DNA of 64,000 bases from Rhabdobacter roseus (GCF_014202275.1 NZ_JACHGF010000003.1:1-64000), one strand, 5' to 3'; positions 16,833 through 26,916 are shown, numbered from the stretch's first letter. Numbers and translations are program-made. Notes: generated by a model from the sequence alone, not told the origin.

Positions 16833-19603
16833 AGCTATTTTTACGAATCGCCGTTTGCGTATGGCTGTCTTTCTTCTTGTCGGGCGGCGGCGCGTTCGGC
16901 CAAAGTACCCCCACCCTGGACGCCTCCTTTCCCAACGTGAGCTTTCCGCAGTTTGTGCAGCAGATCGAAGCCAAAACCGACTACTACTTCTACTACGACG
17001 CCTCCCAGCTCGACAGCCTGCAGGTCACGCTCCAGGCCACGGGCCTCTCGCTGAGGGCCATCCTGGACCAGGTGTTTAGGGATACCGAATTTACCTACGC
17101 CATCGACGACCAGCGGCGTGTCTACGTGACCAAAGGCCAGGCCATCATTACGCAGCTAGCCCCCAACCTCTTCGACGCCCGTAGCCAGGCAGATACTACC
17201 GAGGCCATAGCTTACGCCTCCCCCACCAGCGACCTGCAGGAGCAGCTGCTGGCCACGGCCGAAAGTAAGCTGTTTGAAATCGGGATCAAGCGGGTGCGGA
17301 TCACGCCGGGCAACTCGGTGCTGTCGGGCTACGTGCGGGACGCCAACACGGGCGAACCGGTGATCGGCGCGGCCTTATTCATCGAAAAACCCTACATCGG
17401 TACCACCACCGACGCCTTGGGCTACTACTCCCTCACCCTGCCCCGAGGGCGGCATACCTTGCGCATCAAGAGCGTGGGCATGCGCGAGAGCCGTCGGCAG
17501 ATCGTGCTTTATTCTACCGGTACCCTGGACATCGAACTGCTGGAGAGTGTGGTAGCGCTGAAAGAGGTGTCCGTTAAAGCCGGGGTAGACGACAACGTGG
17601 CGGGCAACCAGATGGGTCAGGTAAAGCTGAACATTAAAACGCTGAAACAGGTACCTACGGTGTTTGGCGAAACCGACCTGCTGCGGACCATCCTGACCCT
17701 CCCCGGCGTAAAAACCGTGGGCGAAAGTAGCGTAGGTCTGAACGTCCGCGGCGGTTCGACGGACCAAAACCTCATTTCGTTCAACGACGCCGTGGTGTAT
17801 AATCCGTCCCACCTGTTTGGGTTCTTTTCGGCCTTTAACCCGGACCTCATCAAGGACGTAGAGCTGTACAAAAGTACCATCCCCGCCCGGTTTGGGGGTA
17901 GGCTGTCGTCGGTACTGGAAATCAACAGCCGCGACGGCAACAAGAAGAAATTCGTGGCCTCGGGTGGCGTGGGGCTTATCACCGGGCGTTTTACCTTAGA
18001 AGGGCCCATTATCAAGGACAAAACCTCGTTTCTGCTGGGCGGACGCTCCACCTATTCCAACTGGGTACTTAAGCGGCTCGACAACGCTTCTTTCAACAAT
18101 GGCTCCGCTTCGTTTTATGACGTCAACCTCCACCTGAGCCACGAAATCAACCAGAAGAATAGCATCTACGCCACCGGGTACCTGAGCAGTGACCAGTTCC
18201 GGCTCGTTGGCGACACCCTCTATACTTATCAGAATCAGCTCGCTTCGCTCAAATGGAAGCACACTTTCAACGACAAGCTCTACAGCGTTTTTACCGCCTC
18301 ACACAGCAACTACGAGTACGCCATCGGCAGCCAGGCTACACCCACGGCGGCGTTTGACCTCGCCTTCGGCATCAACCAGTCCAACGTCAAGGCGGACTTT
18401 ACCTATTTTCTGCACCCCAACCACACCCTGGAGTTTGGTGCCTCCACGCTGCGGTATAGGCTCACTCCCGGCTCTTTCACCCCCAAAGGCAGCGAGTCGT
18501 TGGTAGTGCCGGATATTCTGGAAGCGGAGCAGGCCCAGGAAAGTGCCATTTACCTTGAAGACCGCTTTGAGGTAAGTACCCGGCTCTCGATCACGGCGGG
18601 CATTCGTTTTTCGCTCTTTCACTACCTGGGCCCACGGACGGTCAACACCTACCTGCCCGGCTTCCCCGTTGAAACCATTTACGCCGAAGGCAGCCAGCGG
18701 TACGAGCGCGGCGATGTGATCAAACGCTACGGCGGACCCGAATACCGCCTTTCGGCACGCTATACCCTGCGTGACAACACCTCCCTGAAGGTGAGCTATA
18801 ATACCATGCGGCAGTACATTCACCTGCTCTCCAATACGATGATCGTGTCTCCGACCGACATCTGGAAACTGAGCGACAACAACATCAAGCCGCAGCAGGG
18901 CGACCAGCTCGCCGTGGGCCTTTATAAAAACCTGCGAAATAACAAGATAGAACTCTCGGTAGAGGGCTACTACAAAAACATCCAGAACTTCCTGGACTTT
19001 AAAGGCGGCGACTCGCTGATCCTGAATCCCCGCGTCGAAACCGCCGTGATCAATACCGTCGGGAAAGCCTATGGCGTGGAGCTTATGCTGAAAAAACTCA
19101 CCGGCAAGCTCAACGGCTGGGTGAGCTATACCTACTCGCGCTCGCTGCTGCGCGCCACCGACCTGGCCGCCTCCGACGTACCCAACCAGGGTGCCTGGTA
19201 CCCCAGCAACTACGACAAGCCGCACGACTTCACGATGATCAGCAACTACCGGTTCAGCCACCGGTTTAGCTTCTCGCTCAACTTCACCTACAGTACCGGT
19301 CGGCCCTACACGCCGCCCATTGGGAAGTACGTCATCGAAGGCTCTACGCGCATTTACTACGCCGAGCGCAACCAATACCGCATCCCGGACTACGTCCGGA
19401 CCGACATCTCGATGAACATTGAAGGGAATCATAAGATCCGGAAACTGGCCCACAGCTCCTGGACGCTGGCGGTGTACAACCTGCTGGGGCGCCGGAACCC
19501 GTCGTCGGTTTATTTCCAGACCAACAACGGGCTCATCAACGGCTACAAGCTCTCGATCTTTGGCCAGCCGATCCCCACCGTTACGTATAATTTTAGATTT
19601 TAA
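16829..19603 (+). CDS. TonB-dependent receptor with STN and carboxypeptidase-regulatory-like domains
   Basis: The 924-residue protein has a signal peptide to about residue 25, then an STN (secretin/TonB short N-terminal) domain at residues 30-105. A carboxypeptidase-regulatory-like beta domain follows at residues 168-255 (LSGYVRDANTGEPVIGAALF). The plug domain, residues 270-385, has GLNVRGGSTDQNLISFND and YKSTIPARFGGRLSSVLEI. The C-terminal barrel ends in VTYNFRF. It should import a substrate across the outer membrane using TonB energy. The STN domain usually talks to a FecR/ECF-sigma pair, but no such genes are adjacent. The companion is a DUF4249 lipoprotein, not SusD, so the substrate is probably not a classic glycan. 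Confidence 0.9.
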   Translation: MKLFLRIAVCVWLSFFLSGGGAFGQSTPTLDASFPNVSFPQFVQQIEAKTDYYFYYDASQLDSLQVTLQATGLSLRAILDQVFRDTEFTYAIDDQRRVYVTKGQAIITQLAPNLFDARSQADTTEAIAYASPTSDLQEQLLATAESKLFEIGIKRVRITPGNSVLSGYVRDANTGEPVIGAALFIEKPYIGTTTDALGYYSLTLPRGRHTLRIKSVGMRESRRQIVLYSTGTLDIELLESVVALKEVSVKAGVDDNVAGNQMGQVKLNIKTLKQVPTVFGETDLLRTILTLPGVKTVGESSVGLNVRGGSTDQNLISFNDAVVYNPSHLFGFFSAFNPDLIKDVELYKSTIPARFGGRLSSVLEINSRDGNKKKFVASGGVGLITGRFTLEGPIIKDKTSFLLGGRSTYSNWVLKRLDNASFNNGSASFYDVNLHLSHEINQKNSIYATGYLSSDQFRLVGDTLYTYQNQLASLKWKHTFNDKLYSVFTASHSNYEYAIGSQATPTAAFDLAFGINQSNVKADFTYFLHPNHTLEFGASTLRYRLTPGSFTPKGSESLVVPDILEAEQAQESAIYLEDRFEVSTRLSITAGIRFSLFHYLGPRTVNTYLPGFPVETIYAEGSQRYERGDVIKRYGGPEYRLSARYTLRDNTSLKVSYNTMRQYIHLLSNTMIVSPTDIWKLSDNNIKPQQGDQLAVGLYKNLRNNKIELSVEGYYKNIQNFLDFKGGDSLILNPRVETAVINTVGKAYGVELMLKKLTGKLNGWVSYTYSRSLLRATDLAASDVPNQGAWYPSNYDKPHDFTMISNYRFSHRFSFSLNFTYSTGRPYTPPIGKYVIEGSTRIYYAERNQYRIPDYVRTDISMNIEGNHKIRKLAHSSWTLAVYNLLGRRNPSSVYFQTNNGLINGYKLSIFGQPIPTVTYNFRF

Positions 19604-19637
19604 AGGGTCCCGATTGAGGTCCAGAATGGAAATTTGT

Positions 19638-20753
19638 ATGAAGTATCGTTTCTCCCTGTTAGGATTAGTAGGAATCTTTTTTTTCCTGGAAAGCTGCATC
19701 GATCCCTTTTCGCCCCCCGAGATCACCTCGGCCCGGCAGTACCTGGTGGTAGACGGCTTTCTGGACGTTGGCTCCGACACGAGCTGGATTCGGCTCAGCC
19801 GCACCCAAAACATCCTGGACACCGACCAGCCCACCCAGGAAAACGGCGCGCAGGTACGCGTACAGGGCGATCGGGGAAGTACCTTTCCGTTTGCGCAGGT
19901 AGGTGGAGGCAGGTACATGCTCCCTCCGCAGTCGTTTCAGGAAGCCGAACAATTTCGGTTGTACATCCGGACGTCGGGAGGCTACGAATACTACTCCGAC
20001 TACGTACCCATTAAAAAAACACCTCCTATCGACAGCATTACCTATAAAGTAGACGAGGCTCGGGATGGTATTCAGTTTTACGTCAATACCCAGGACCCGC
20101 AGAGCAACACCCGCTTCTACCGCTGGAAGTTTGAAGAAACCTGGGAGTACAGCATGCCGCTCTACTCGGCCTATGAAATACAAGACGGCGCGGTGGTGGA
20201 CCGAAGAGAAAACATCAACACCTGCTGGAGCTCAACCAAGCCCGCCACGATCCTGGTAGGTACTACCGTGAAGCTCAGTCAAGACGTGCTACGCCAACAC
20301 CCCATTACCTTTGTGTCGGCCTCCACGGGCAAGCTTCGCAGCAGGTACAGCATCCTGCTTAAGCAGTATGCACTCACGCAGGAAGGCTTCCAATACTGGA
20401 TCAGCCTGGCCAAAACGACCGAGCAAACGGGTAGTTTATTCGATCCGTTGCCTTCGCAAATCACCGGCAACATCAAGTGTATTACCGATCCGCAGGAACT
20501 GGCCTTTGGTTTTTTCAGCGCTTCGGCCTCCCAGGAAAAGCGGCTACTCATCGCGCCCCGGATGGGGCGGATGGGTTTTTGCCCGATCATTGACACGCTT
20601 GATCGCTTTAAAGTACTTGAAACCCAGGAAATGATTATTTCGGAGTACTTTGGTGAAAATGCCATTTTCCCGGACTATCTGATTGGTACAGTCAGCTGCG
20701 CCGACTGCCGGACCCGGGGCGGAACTACCACCAAGCCCAGCTACTGGCCGTAG
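19638..20753 (+). CDS. DUF4249 family lipoprotein
   Basis: The gene begins 35 bases after the receptor stop. I choose the ATG at 19638, which gives MKYRFSLLGLVGIFFFLESC with a lipobox ending in Cys at residue 20. An ATG at 19626 would add four residues. The mature N-terminus IDPFSPPEI and the following YLVVDGFLDVG...SWIRLSRTQNI are hallmarks of DUF4249. The C-terminal CADCRTRGG with paired cysteines is also typical. The family is consistently linked to TonB receptors in Bacteroidota and is thought to be a surface or outer-membrane lipoprotein partner. Function is unproven. Confidence 0.85.
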   Translation: MKYRFSLLGLVGIFFFLESCIDPFSPPEITSARQYLVVDGFLDVGSDTSWIRLSRTQNILDTDQPTQENGAQVRVQGDRGSTFPFAQVGGGRYMLPPQSFQEAEQFRLYIRTSGGYEYYSDYVPIKKTPPIDSITYKVDEARDGIQFYVNTQDPQSNTRFYRWKFEETWEYSMPLYSAYEIQDGAVVDRRENINTCWSSTKPATILVGTTVKLSQDVLRQHPITFVSASTGKLRSRYSILLKQYALTQEGFQYWISLAKTTEQTGSLFDPLPSQITGNIKCITDPQELAFGFFSASASQEKRLLIAPRMGRMGFCPIIDTLDRFKVLETQEMIISEYFGENAIFPDYLIGTVSCADCRTRGGTTTKPSYWP

Positions 20754-20807
20754 GAAAGTACCTGCCACCAGAACGTCGTTTTTATTTTGACCAAAGGCCC
20801 CTAGCCC

Positions 20808-23225
20808 ATGAAGTACTTTAATTTCCGTTTTTCTTCTCTGCTATCCCTGCTCGCGCTGCTGGCGGGAGCGGAGCTGGTGCAAGCTCAGCCAGGTACCTTG
20901 GAAGTACCCCTCCGGCAGCTAAAAAAATACCGGGATCAGGCCTTTCAGGAAAAGATTTTTGTCCACCTGGACCGCCCTACCTACCTCATCGGCGAAACCA
21001 TGTGGTTTAAGATGTACTACGTGGAAGGTACCCGGCATCATTTTCTGGACGCCAGCCAGATTGCCTACCTGGATGTTCTGGATAAAGATCAAAACCCGGT
21101 ACTGCAAACAAAAATAGCCCTGCACGAAGGCCGCGGCAACGGCGCGCTGATCCTGCCCGCTACCCTGGCGAGTGGCCACTATACGGTGCGTAGCTACACC
21201 AACTGGATGAAGAATTTCAGCCCGGATTTTTATTTTCAAACGACCGTCACCATCCTGAATCCCTTCCGGAGCTTCGAGCCACCGCCGCCGGTGGTTCAGG
21301 CCCAGCCCTACGATCTGCAGTTCTTTCCCGAAGGGGGGCAGCTGGTCCGGAATGTAGAAGGCCGGGTGGGCTTCAGGGCTCTTGCGCCCAACGGAGCGGG
21401 GCTAGGCTTCCAGGGTACCCTGCGCAACCAGCACAACGACACGCTGCTCCGCTTCAGCCCACTTACCTTTGGCATTGGTTCTTTTACCTTTACGCCCACC
21501 GACGGCAACGACTACCACGTCCTGCTCACCGACAGCCTGGGTCGCACCTCCACCCACCGCCTGCCCGCCATCCGGGAGCAGGGCTACGGCATCCAGGTAC
21601 TTGACGCCTCTCCCAGCGCGCTTAAAGTGATCGTCACGGCCAGAATGCCCGAAGGTACCCCTCCGCAGCTGTACCTGCTGGCGCACACGCGGTCGGTTCC
21701 GCGTTATACCCAGGCGCAAAACCTTCGGGCGGGACGGGCCGAATTCCTGGTCCCGAAGGATTCCCTGAGCGACGGCATCACGCACCTGACGCTCTTCAAC
21801 TTCAACCAGCAGCCCGTTGCGGAGCGCCTGTACTGCCAGCGCCCGGCCTCAGCGCTGCGGCTGGAAGCGAAAATACCCAAGAAGGCCTACCAAAACCGGG
21901 AAAAGGTACCCATTGAGCTCACCACCCAGGTAGGTACCCAGGCTCCCGCCGCGGCGGACCTATCGGTAGCGGTGTACCTGCTGGATTCGCTTTCTACCGA
22001 AGAGCTACCTACCATCGAAAACTACCTCTGGCTCACGTCGGACCTGAAGGGTACCGTGGAGTCGCCGGATTACTACCTCACTCATACCGACGCTACGGCT
22101 ACTACGGCCCTGGACAACCTGATGCTGACCCACGGGTGGAGCCGTTTTCGATGGGACGAAGTACTGGCGGGTCAGTCCGACGCCCCCGAATTTTTGCCGG
22201 AGTTTGGCGGCCATTTTGTTCAGGGACGGCTGTCGGCGATCCAGAGTGGTACCCCCATTGGGTACATCGACACCTACCTCTCCTATCCCGCCCGTCGGGC
22301 CCAACTCTTCGTCTCGCGGACCGATCCGCAGGGCAACATTCGTTTTGAGCTAAAAAACGTGTACGGCCCCAAAGAAATCATTCTACAAACCAATACGGGA
22401 CTGGACAGCGTCTACCGGATGGAGATACTTTCCCCTTTCTCGGACAAAGTGTCGGCCCGGCCGTTACCCGCTTTTTCGTTTGACAAAGGGTTGAAAGACC
22501 CGCTGTTGAACCGCAGCATTCACATGCAAACTACCAACGCCTACTCCCCTGCCCCGTCTCAACTGACTACCGAGCCGGCGCTCGATAGCCTGGCTTTTTA
22601 CGGCATCCCCAACCGGAAGTACTTTCTGGACGACTACACGCGCTTTCCCACCATGGAAGAGGTAATGCGGGAGTACGTACCCGAAGTGTCGGTACGGAGG
22701 CGGCAGGGTAAGTTTCACTACCGCATCATCGACAAAGAACGAAAGGGCTTTTTTGAGGGAGATCCTCTTGTTTTGCTGGATGGCGTGCCGGTTTTCAATA
22801 CCAACCAAATCATTGCTTTTGATCCGCTCAAAGTAAAAAAAATGGAAGTGATGGACACCCAGTACATCCTGGGGTCTACTACTTTTCAGGGCGTGGTGAG
22901 CTATTTTACCTACAAAGGAGATCTGGCGGGCTTTCCGCTCAACCCCCACGCGCTGGTTATGAGCTACGAGGGCGTACAGGCCCAGCGTGAATTTTACGCA
23001 CCGCGCTATGACCTCAAAGCGAATCAGGCCAGCAGGATGGCCGACTTCCGAAATCTGCTGTACTGGGCACCGACGGTAGTGACAGACGCCACGGGCAAGC
23101 ACAAGCTGGATTTTTACACCTCCGACCAGCCCGGTACCTACCGGGTGGTGGTGCAGGGCATGACGGGCCAGGGCCAGGCGGGAAGTACTTCGCTTACCTT
23201 TACGGTAAACAAAAGAACCCTCTAA
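20808..23225 (+). CDS. MG2 (alpha-2-macroglobulin-type) domain protein, exported
   Basis: The 805-residue protein has a signal peptide ending LVQAQP near residue 27. Residues 45-150 (EKIFVHLDRPTYLIGETMWFKMYYV) form a macroglobulin MG2-like beta domain. The central region has further MG-like domains. Around residues 600-710 there is a plug-like stretch (LVLLDGVPVFNTNQIIAFDPLKVKKMEVMD) resembling the plug of TonB receptors. The C-terminus ends GTYRVVVQGMTGQGQAGSTSLTFTV. No thioester CxEQ motif is seen, so it is not a classic protease trap. It follows the DUF4249 gene by 54 bases and very likely belongs to the same operon, perhaps as a periplasmic partner of the receptor. Confidence 0.75.
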   Translation: MKYFNFRFSSLLSLLALLAGAELVQAQPGTLEVPLRQLKKYRDQAFQEKIFVHLDRPTYLIGETMWFKMYYVEGTRHHFLDASQIAYLDVLDKDQNPVLQTKIALHEGRGNGALILPATLASGHYTVRSYTNWMKNFSPDFYFQTTVTILNPFRSFEPPPPVVQAQPYDLQFFPEGGQLVRNVEGRVGFRALAPNGAGLGFQGTLRNQHNDTLLRFSPLTFGIGSFTFTPTDGNDYHVLLTDSLGRTSTHRLPAIREQGYGIQVLDASPSALKVIVTARMPEGTPPQLYLLAHTRSVPRYTQAQNLRAGRAEFLVPKDSLSDGITHLTLFNFNQQPVAERLYCQRPASALRLEAKIPKKAYQNREKVPIELTTQVGTQAPAAADLSVAVYLLDSLSTEELPTIENYLWLTSDLKGTVESPDYYLTHTDATATTALDNLMLTHGWSRFRWDEVLAGQSDAPEFLPEFGGHFVQGRLSAIQSGTPIGYIDTYLSYPARRAQLFVSRTDPQGNIRFELKNVYGPKEIILQTNTGLDSVYRMEILSPFSDKVSARPLPAFSFDKGLKDPLLNRSIHMQTTNAYSPAPSQLTTEPALDSLAFYGIPNRKYFLDDYTRFPTMEEVMREYVPEVSVRRRQGKFHYRIIDKERKGFFEGDPLVLLDGVPVFNTNQIIAFDPLKVKKMEVMDTQYILGSTTFQGVVSYFTYKGDLAGFPLNPHALVMSYEGVQAQREFYAPRYDLKANQASRMADFRNLLYWAPTVVTDATGKHKLDFYTSDQPGTYRVVVQGMTGQGQAGSTSLTFTVNKRTL

Positions 23226-23261
23226 AGGCAAGCTAGCAGCCAAGCAGGTACCTCTGCTACG

Positions 23262-24017
23262 CTAGTGCTCAGGCAGGGAGGGTGTAGCGGGTAGCAAGGC
23301 GCGGTCGGCGAGGCGCATCCGGTAGGCGTACATGGCGGTTTCGCCCAGCCGCTGAATGAGCCGGTAATTAACCACCAGCCCCACCGCAGCTCCCACGCCG
23401 GGCAGCAGCTGGGCCATTTTGGCCAGGTCGATGTAGTCGCGGTACTCCTGCTGAAACTGGTACCAGTCAAACTGGTCAATATCGGGAGGCAACTCGGCAC
23501 ATTTCTTGTCCCAGCCAACCATTTGCTGGTATACTTCCTTCCGGCGCTCCTGGCTCGAAAAAGCCAGCTGAAATATGTGCAAAATGTACAACCGCTCGCG
23601 GTAGTCTTCGACGTCGTGGCCGTAGTGCGAAGCAATTTCAAAAAGCATTTTCATTTTTATTCCCAACAGGATGGGAAAATCGGCCATCGCCAGCCAAAAG
23701 CCCCCGGCCCCCGTCACGCCCCCCTCCACGGCTCCCGTTTTTTTGTAGAAATTTATCCGCTCTTTTACCACCGCCTCGCGCATCGCCAGGCTCCGGTATT
23801 GCTCCTTTTTACGGGTGGTGAATTCCGAGCCAAACAGCACGGCCCGGGTCATTTGTTTGATGGTGGCCGTAACGGCCTGATGTACCTTGTCGGGTATCAG
23901 CCGATTGAGCCGGGTCTGGACGTTTTTAGCTACCTTGTTTCCCAGCGACGGCGGCTTTTGCATTTTAATCTGCCACTGCCTTAGTTCCCGGCTCACGGTA
24001 TCTTCGTAGGTTCTCAT
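23262..24017 (-). CDS. EcsC family protein
   Basis: The 251-residue protein matches the EcsC family: YEDTVSRELRQWQIKM at the start, a central GGVTGAGGFWLAMADFPILLGIKMKMLFEIASHYG, and LLPGVGAAVGLVVNYRLIQRLGETAMYAYRMR near the C-terminus. The two Gly/Ala-rich segments may associate with membrane. In Bacillus, EcsC is encoded beside the EcsAB transporter, but no transporter lies here and its role in Bacteroidota is unknown. It is transcribed away from the TonB operon, in the same direction as lpxB, 30 bases downstream of it. Confidence 0.8.
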   Translation of the reverse strand: MRTYEDTVSRELRQWQIKMQKPPSLGNKVAKNVQTRLNRLIPDKVHQAVTATIKQMTRAVLFGSEFTTRKKEQYRSLAMREAVVKERINFYKKTGAVEGGVTGAGGFWLAMADFPILLGIKMKMLFEIASHYGHDVEDYRERLYILHIFQLAFSSQERRKEVYQQMVGWDKKCAELPPDIDQFDWYQFQQEYRDYIDLAKMAQLLPGVGAAVGLVVNYRLIQRLGETAMYAYRMRLADRALLPATPSLPEH

Positions 24018-24047
24018 AGGTACATATAGGTAAGATCGTAAAGTAAG

Positions 24048-25154
24048 CTATTGCAAATAGCTTACCATCAGGCGGCCCGCGCGTTCGGAAGCACCCGCCC
24101 CACCCACGCGCTCGTGCAGCAGCGCGTAATTTTTAAGCTGCGCGGCTCTTTGGGTACCTCCGGGCAAAATGGCCCGCAGCTCCTCCACCAGCCTAGGGGT
24201 ACTTAGCTCATCCTGGATCAGCTCCTTTACTACCTCCCGCTCCATGATCAGATTGACCAGCGAGATGTAAGGTACCCGGATCAATCGCTTGGCTACGGCA
24301 TAGGATAGCCCGCTGGTGCGGTAGCAAACGACCTCCGGTACGTTGAAAAGGGCAGTTTCCAGGGTAGCGGTACCCGAGGTAACGAGGGCCGCCTCCGCCA
24401 GCGACAGCAGGTCGTAAGTGGCTTCAAAGACCAGCCTTACGTTGGGGATTTGCTGGTACTTTTCGTAGAGCGTTGCCGGGAGATTGCGTACCGCCGCGAT
24501 CACAAACAGGTGGTTGGGGAAGTAGGGTTGCACGCTGAGCATGGCATCGAGCATATTCACCACCTCCTGCTGCCGACTACCGGGCAACAGCGCCACGATG
24601 GGTTGGTCGGGCAAGGTCTGGTCGGCCCGAAAGGTAGGGCTGGGCGCAAAGGAAGCCACGGCGTCCATCAGCGGATTACCCACGTAGTCTACCGCATAAT
24701 TGTATTTTTGGTAAAAATCGACCTCAAAGGGAAAGATCACGAACATGCGGTCTACGGTGGCTTTGATAGCCAGCGCCCGCCGCTGATTCCAGGCCCATAC
24801 CTTGGGTGATATATAATAAAAAACCCGGAGGCCTTGTTTTTTGGCAAAGGCCGCCATGCGTAAATTGAACCCTGGATAGTCGATCAGGATGAGGGCGTCG
24901 GGCTGCGTAGCCAGCACGTCTTTTTTGCATTTTTTCAGGAGCCCCCGGATGGTACCAATATTTTTAGCTACCTCCCAAAAACCCATGAAAGCCGTGTCCT
25001 GGTAGTGCGTCACCAGCTCCATGCCTTCGGCGACCATCAAGTCCCCGCCCCAGCCCCGGAAACGGGCGGCCGGGTCGCTGGCCCGAATGCCTTTAATGAG
25101 GTTGGCGCCGTGCAGATCGCCCGAGCGCTCGCCGGCAATGAGGTAGTAGTTCAT
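24048..25154 (-). CDS. lpxB: Lipid-A-disaccharide synthase
   Basis: The 368-residue length fits LpxB. Family signatures are the N-terminal AGERSGDLHGANLI, LILIDYPGFNLRMA near residue 90, YYISPKVWAWNQRRA near residue 117, FPFEVDFYQKY near 142 and LLPGSRQQEV near 190. The enzyme joins UDP-2,3-diacylglucosamine and lipid X to make the lipid A disaccharide at the cytoplasmic face of the inner membrane. Its start codon overlaps the stop of the upstream membrane-protein gene by four bases, so the two are coupled. Confidence 0.95.
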   Translation of the reverse strand: MNYYLIAGERSGDLHGANLIKGIRASDPAARFRGWGGDLMVAEGMELVTHYQDTAFMGFWEVAKNIGTIRGLLKKCKKDVLATQPDALILIDYPGFNLRMAAFAKKQGLRVFYYISPKVWAWNQRRALAIKATVDRMFVIFPFEVDFYQKYNYAVDYVGNPLMDAVASFAPSPTFRADQTLPDQPIVALLPGSRQQEVVNMLDAMLSVQPYFPNHLFVIAAVRNLPATLYEKYQQIPNVRLVFEATYDLLSLAEAALVTSGTATLETALFNVPEVVCYRTSGLSYAVAKRLIRVPYISLVNLIMEREVVKELIQDELSTPRLVEELRAILPGGTQRAAQLKNYALLHERVGGAGASERAGRLMVSYLQ

Positions 25155-26887
25155 GGGGACAGGGGTTGTATACGCAGGGAAGCGCTCGTCGAATCCACTT
25201 GCAACGCGTAGGAGGTACTTTGGACCTGGTACTTTCCGGGCTGGCCCGTCAGCAACCCGATGCGGTAGGTACCCGGCCGGAAATTCTCGGTGTAAGACGT
25301 TACGGTAAAGCCCGGCTTGTACACTTCCCCGGCCGTAAAAAAGCGCTTCCGCCCCCCCGGCGTGGGCCAGGTAGGCAGCAGGTAGGTAGCCCCGCTGTGG
25401 GATTTGAGCACCAGGTAGTACCCGCGGTTTTGGTCCGGCAGGGTGGTGTTGTCCAGCGTGAATTGCGTGATCTGTTGCGGAGTACCAAAGAAACGGATCG
25501 AGTCGGTCTGGGTAGTTAGGGCCAGGGGCACTTCGTGGATCGTTGAACTCCAGCGCGCGCGCATGGCCCGCTCCGCCCCGACGAGCGGGAAGTCCGACAT
25601 CCGGTAGATCCCCCGCTGGTAGGCGTCCAGCGTGAAGAAATCAGCCAGGTCGCTGCGGAAGTGCGTCACCAGCCGACGATGCTGCCGCCAGTTGAAATGA
25701 TCCGCCACCAGATTCCGGTAGCGCACGTCGCGGCCTTTGGCGTACTGAAAGTAGCTCTCAGCTACAAAGAGCAGCCCGAAAAGGAGCGCTCCTACAAAAA
25801 TAACGCGCTGTGGGCCCCGGCGCACAACCGCCAGCACAATGACGTAGACAAGCGTCAATAAGTGAATGGGATACAGGCTGTAGCGACTCGTAAAGACCGA
25901 AAACAGATCGCGCCCCCCGCGGGACACGGCAATGATGCCGATCGTAAGCGCCGAAAAAACCAGGACGCCCACCCAAAAATACGGACCGCTCCGGGCCGAA
26001 AAGGTAGTGACGGGAAAAAGCAGCAAGGCCAGGCCCAGCACGATGAGAAGCAGAGTGAGGTACCCCAGGCCGAATGAAAGCCAGATCAAGGTACCCGGAT
26101 CGGCCCCAAACGCCTCCACCCAGCCCGCCGAAAGGGCCCCAAAGCTGATGGCGACGTTTCGGATAAATTCGGCCGTGAAATCTACCTGCGTGGCTTGTCC
26201 GGCTTTGTAATTGAAAAAGTACCCCCCGAGCGCCACCAGCATCCCCGCGCTCCAGACCGCACTTTTGCCCCATTCGCGGGCGACCAGGAGCATAGCCAAC
26301 CCCGCCGGAAACACCAGAAAACCGTTGCCGTTGGTGAAGGTAGCCATCAGGGCCAGCACCAACCCCACCAGCAAGGTACCTTTTTTTTGAAAATAGGAAA
26401 GTACGTAGAGCGAACTAAAAACCAGCAGGTTGAGCATGGTGTGCTGCATCCCGTTGATGCCCCACAGCGTGACGTCGTACAGAAAGGGGTTCAGGTACCA
26501 CAGCAGCACGGGCAACAGGTACCAGTGCGAAAGCCCCTGCCGCCGAAAGCTCAGCCCCCACACCAGCAGCAGGCCCAGCAGGCAGGCATTGACAAAGAAG
26601 ATCAGCGTGCGGTAGTTGATAAATCCCTCCCAGGCGTAAAAACCCAACGCCACCAGGCGCGGGAACAAAATACGGTGGTCGTTTTCGGGCTCCAGCAGTA
26701 ACTTGAGCTGCTCCCAGCCCGACAGCTCCTGCGTCAGCAACGTGTACTTCACCCGCACCAGGTCGTAGTCGTCCGAGATGGGGATGTTTAGGGCGTAGTG
26801 GTTGATGTACCCAACGTACAGCAACACGATTCCCAGCACGATTACACCAAAAAAGAATACGGAGCGGGTAGGGTTAGCAGCAGGCAT
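25151..26887 (-). CDS. Polytopic GT-C-like membrane protein coupled to lpxB
   Basis: I start at the ATG of 26887; the longer frame up to 27022 overlaps queD and is not likely. The 578-residue protein has about ten hydrophobic segments in residues 1-380 and a C-terminal soluble beta-rich part. The first periplasmic loop contains ISDDYDLVRVKY, an acidic pair in the place where GT-C glycosyltransferases hold their catalytic Asp. The four-base overlap with lpxB suggests a role in lipid A or LPS modification. The specific reaction is inference, and no named family is certain. Confidence 0.6.
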   Translation of the reverse strand: MPAANPTRSVFFFGVIVLGIVLLYVGYINHYALNIPISDDYDLVRVKYTLLTQELSGWEQLKLLLEPENDHRILFPRLVALGFYAWEGFINYRTLIFFVNACLLGLLLVWGLSFRRQGLSHWYLLPVLLWYLNPFLYDVTLWGINGMQHTMLNLLVFSSLYVLSYFQKKGTLLVGLVLALMATFTNGNGFLVFPAGLAMLLVAREWGKSAVWSAGMLVALGGYFFNYKAGQATQVDFTAEFIRNVAISFGALSAGWVEAFGADPGTLIWLSFGLGYLTLLLIVLGLALLLFPVTTFSARSGPYFWVGVLVFSALTIGIIAVSRGGRDLFSVFTSRYSLYPIHLLTLVYVIVLAVVRRGPQRVIFVGALLFGLLFVAESYFQYAKGRDVRYRNLVADHFNWRQHRRLVTHFRSDLADFFTLDAYQRGIYRMSDFPLVGAERAMRARWSSTIHEVPLALTTQTDSIRFFGTPQQITQFTLDNTTLPDQNRGYYLVLKSHSGATYLLPTWPTPGGRKRFFTAGEVYKPGFTVTSYTENFRPGTYRIGLLTGQPGKYQVQSTSYALQVDSTSASLRIQPLSP

Positions 26888-26916
26888 AGGAGGGAGTGAA
26901 GGCACAAACGTAGCTA

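Noticed and set aside
18299-19918. 539-residue minus-strand frame inside the TonB receptor gene
   Set aside because: It is antisense to a well-supported receptor and its product is an Arg/Val-rich sequence typical of antisense reading of GC-rich genes.
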